From NCBI GenBank assembly GCA_029237695.1, contig CM055267.1:9637043-9701042 (forward strand): DNA of 64,000 nucleotides, read 5' to 3'. The notes below the pieces were generated by a model that was given only the letters and a program-made list of their open reading frames with translations, was not told where the DNA came from and made no database searches. Shown piece after piece: positions 61,541 to 64,000 of the stretch; positions within the stretch are counted from its first letter, which is position 1; each line of letters begins with the position of its first letter. Both the position numbers and the translations under genes were made by a program. The stretch comes from Conchocele bisecta. Lineage: Eukaryota; Mollusca; Bivalvia; Lucinida; Thyasiridae.

Positions 61541-61613
61541 CTGATTGTAGAGCGTGTCGGCTGTGGAGTATCCACTGGAGCCTGCGCGGCCAACATCAGT
61601 GGCCGTATATACG
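61541..61613 (+). CDS. Candidate internal exon, unknown gene
   Basis: Acceptor CACCATGCCAG, open frame of 24 codons plus one base (contains VERVGCGVSTGACAANISG), donor ACG|GTATGG. The composition is GC-richer than the flanks, as for coding DNA. No matching next exon could be found before 64000. Confidence 0.35.
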
Positions 61614-62385
61614 GTATGGTTATATACAATACAAACTACATGTATTTTATTCCACTCAGTCCCAAGTAACATGGTGATGTAATAACGGATTATTCTGATT
61701 TCAGGGCTGAATATATTATTTTTTTTATTGTAAATATTCAGTTCTGATTTTGGGATTTTCCCCCCATTTGTACATGTACTTGATGTAGCGATGTTAATGG
61801 GTATATATTAATGCAATGTTGCTCTCTTTCATTTAATGGCATGTGAAGTTTTGAAAGTGGAATACCAATGAATATGTCACATATAGTCGGATATTAGAAT
61901 TGGTGTCGACTGGGACTAAATATGACGGAGAACAAAAAGTACATATTTTTCTTAGGGATACATTCCACTAACTAATTAGTTTATTTGTCAAATTCCCAGC
62001 TGTCTGACAAACGCTACAAGAGGGGAAATTGACAGATAGCTTTTCCGTACAACATTGGCAACGCAATATGACAGTATAGTATACACTATGTAGAAAAGCG
62101 TTAGGTATATACATATATAGTACGCTATACATATAGTCAATAACATTTACGAGCTATATGCTATTTGAAACAAATAATACGTTTCCACGTTAATATTTAA
62201 CTAGTCGTCACGTATAGTTGACATAAAATAAGACGTAACCGTTGGGAGCCATCTTGTTATCTTGTCAGTTTGTATAAATGGCGATGTTTTGGTATGGTAT
62301 TGTGCATAACATTCTATGACTTTCTTTAACTTATCGGTTTTTGTATCGATGTTTATCCAATCGCATTGGGACGATACAGGGATGC
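61614..62385. other. Unannotated stretch
   Basis: Near 61690-61765 lies an inverted fragment of the repeat described at 24781-25690. Otherwise nothing is recognised. Confidence 0.4.
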
Positions 62386-62389
62386 AAAA

Positions 62390-62760
62390 GTCGTTCGTCC
62401 GTCCGTCACGATTGGCTTGACACTTCATGTGTATGTTTAGTATCATCCATAGTGTCATTGCCCACACCATCCATGCTCCCGCCATGCCCAAGATCAAGGT
62501 CAAATTACTATCATTTCCAATAGATTTTAAATTTTCATCTGCTATAACTTCTTTACTGTTTGCTCGTGTTCGTGCTCGTGTTCCCCCTTTCCCATTGTCA
62601 AGGTCAAATAACTAAGAAATGTTCGTCCGGTAGACTTCTTTACTGTATGAACGATTATCTTGACGTTTCATTTGCATGTTAGTCATCATCCATATTTTCA
62701 TTCCTTACCCCCAGCATGCCCCCTTGCCCAATGTCAAGGTCAAACTTTCACATTTCCATA
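62390..62760 (+). repeat. GTCC-headed modular repeat fragment
   Basis: GTTCGTCCGTCCGTCACG followed by two or three modules with CATCCAT, GCCC(A)ATGTCAAGGTCAAA. It is distantly like the satellite at 18756. Confidence 0.55.
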
Positions 62761-63004
62761 TTTTTATTCAGTAGATGCAGGCGCCGTCCTTTATTCTCCT
62801 ATACATTATTTACTGTATCAATGTGCATGTTTTTGATCCAGCCACTACAGCTATGTGATACATACGTATGTCGTGTACAATGCATGAAAATGATATCTAA
62901 TTTCAACTATTGACCAGTCCAGTTTCATAATAGTATACTTTTTTTCTCGATGTAAATATTCCGTTCTGATTTTTGGGACCACCCCCCCCCACCCCCACCA
63001 ATGC

Positions 63005-63095
63005 AGCATGTTAAAATGGGATCGAACCGGTTTGCTCGGCCTTACATGACCTTAGCTGTTGATATGCCGTTAAACTCCAATAAACAAACACACAT
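63005..63095 (+). repeat. SINE-like 3' tail
   Basis: Ends GCCGTTAAACTCCAATAAACAAACAC, a tail type that recurs in molluscan genomes after tRNA-derived SINEs. The head is not clear. Confidence 0.4.
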
Positions 63096-63404
63096 ATTAG
63101 TCTACACACCCTTGAGATCTTACCAGGCTACTTATGGTCGTCATTAAGTAAGTAAATGATTATACTGCATGTGGGTCACCGGCTGACAAAAGGCTAGGGC
63201 CAATGCTACGAACAATGTAAGCCCTACACAGACTGTGCGGATGCACATGCTGATCTTGGCCCTAGCTGGTCGAAATTACTAAACTACAGCCGTCAGAAAA
63301 AAAGGATTGCACAAAAACAAATCACGGATGTCTCATAATAAGGCAATCACAAGTACATTGTAGTATGTAGTAGGAGGGGAATGTGATATAAAGTGCAAAC
63401 TATC

Positions 63405-63475
63405 TCGGCGACTGGTGTCGAACCCAGGCCGCCTGCGTGTGAGGCGAACACTTTACCACGTCGCTATAACAACAG
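63405..63475 (-). repeat. tRNA-Val-like SINE head
   Basis: On the minus strand: a box A-like TAGCGACGTGGTAAAGTG, the anticodon region GCCTCACACGC (CAC, valine-like) and box B GGTTCGACACC. The cloverleaf is imperfect, so it is a SINE or tRNA pseudogene and not a working tRNA. Confidence 0.55.
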
Positions 63476-64000
63476 GCTTGTATCGCAGTATAGGCAGTAC
63501 AAATGTTCCGGATATCCTACTCTGGTCGTTCTACTACATCCCTCCTTCCTACAAATGTCTCCATGTTCTTATTATAGACTCCCTAGTTCATTCTGTATGG
63601 AATGGAAGACATTATACATAATCTGACCGCCTAATTTGGCTCGAAGGGTAATCTATCCTGGTCACGGCACCACTGAGGTATACCGTATACCAGCGTGTTA
63701 CTGTCGAATTACCAGTTGATCCACTGTGTAAATACAAGGCATCAAACGCAACCTCACACGGGATTCACAGACCTTTCAAAAATGTGCAACTGGCATATTT
63801 GCAAATAGAACCCATCAATTAACAAATCCCAACCAGTTGCTGAGCTCTACTGTTTTGGATATACGCAAACGTACATAAAAGGACATGACCAACCTGACCA
63901 TAATGTATTGTCTATTTTCTGCCCATGGCCTATATTTGCTATCATCACGAGACCAATACGGCGTTGTTTGCTACCACAGATATACTTGTGCGTATTGTCC
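63476..64000. other. Unannotated right edge
   Basis: Overlapping short frames near 63393-63626 have no domain or splice support. Nothing else is seen. Confidence 0.4.

Noticed and set aside
62000..62040. Possible third exon after 61541-61613
   Set aside because: A good-looking acceptor exists (AAATTCCCAG), but the phase gives an immediate stop.
63393..63626. Overlapping ORFs at the right edge
   Set aside because: They cross an antisense tRNA-like SINE head and show no domain or splice signals.

Overview
This is animal nuclear DNA: AT-rich and intron-bearing, with GT-AG splice sites, no bacterial-style operons, and transposable elements inside transposable elements. Several repeat families (GTCC/GTC-rich dispersed elements, GGGGCCGTTTCACTAAACTTCGT-type MITEs, a tRNA-headed SINE) look molluscan, perhaps bivalve. 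That placement comes from general familiarity with such repeats and was not tested.

The one host gene I can name is TYW3, the wybutosine tRNA-modification methyltransferase. It lies on the + strand from 16711 to 56951. Seven in-phase exons encode 243 residues. The coding sequence is 732 nt but the gene spans about 40 kb, because the introns are filled with mobile DNA; intron 3 alone is about 20 kb. A possible small two-exon gene (832-907 joined to 11499-11593) has a CRE-rich upstream region. Two phase-compatible candidate exons at 61169-61613 suggest a further gene near the right end.

1-11 kb is a three-level nest, each level bounded by target-site duplications. A miniature LTR element (TRIM, 1123-10554) has 180-bp LTRs that each contain a tRNA-Thr-like gene with an oligo-T terminator. 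Its 3' LTR is split by a Mutator-like element (MULE, 1553-10508; 9-bp duplication) that keeps a zinc-finger exon and the C-terminus of a transposase. That MULE is split by an I/Nimb-like LINE (3019-9231; 14-bp duplication) with ORF1, endonuclease, RT and RNase H, inactivated by frameshifts, a lost RT aspartate and a 110-bp duplication.

11-24 kb holds a CR1-like remnant, the first three TYW3 exons, several MITEs, a fold-back element, a ~169-bp tandem satellite, a palindrome-array element beside exon 3, and the left part of a Helentron-like non-autonomous repeat.

24.3-40.2 kb is a 15.8-kb insertion flanked by TA, with 13-bp terminal inverted repeats and long subterminal arrays. Inside it lies a Polinton/Maverick-like remnant (about 28.6-38.5 kb) with ~765-bp inverted terminal repeats, a broken protein-primed-type DNA polymerase B on the minus strand, and several small ORFs. 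The polymerase gene is itself interrupted by another Helentron-like copy (31644-33717).

40-64 kb holds TYW3 exons 4-7, a 7-kb CR1/L2-like LINE on the minus strand (44191-51195) inserted into a third Helentron-like copy, two further copies of that family (about 55-56.6 and 58-59.3 kb), more MITEs and SINE remnants. Reading frames within repeats were not treated as genes.
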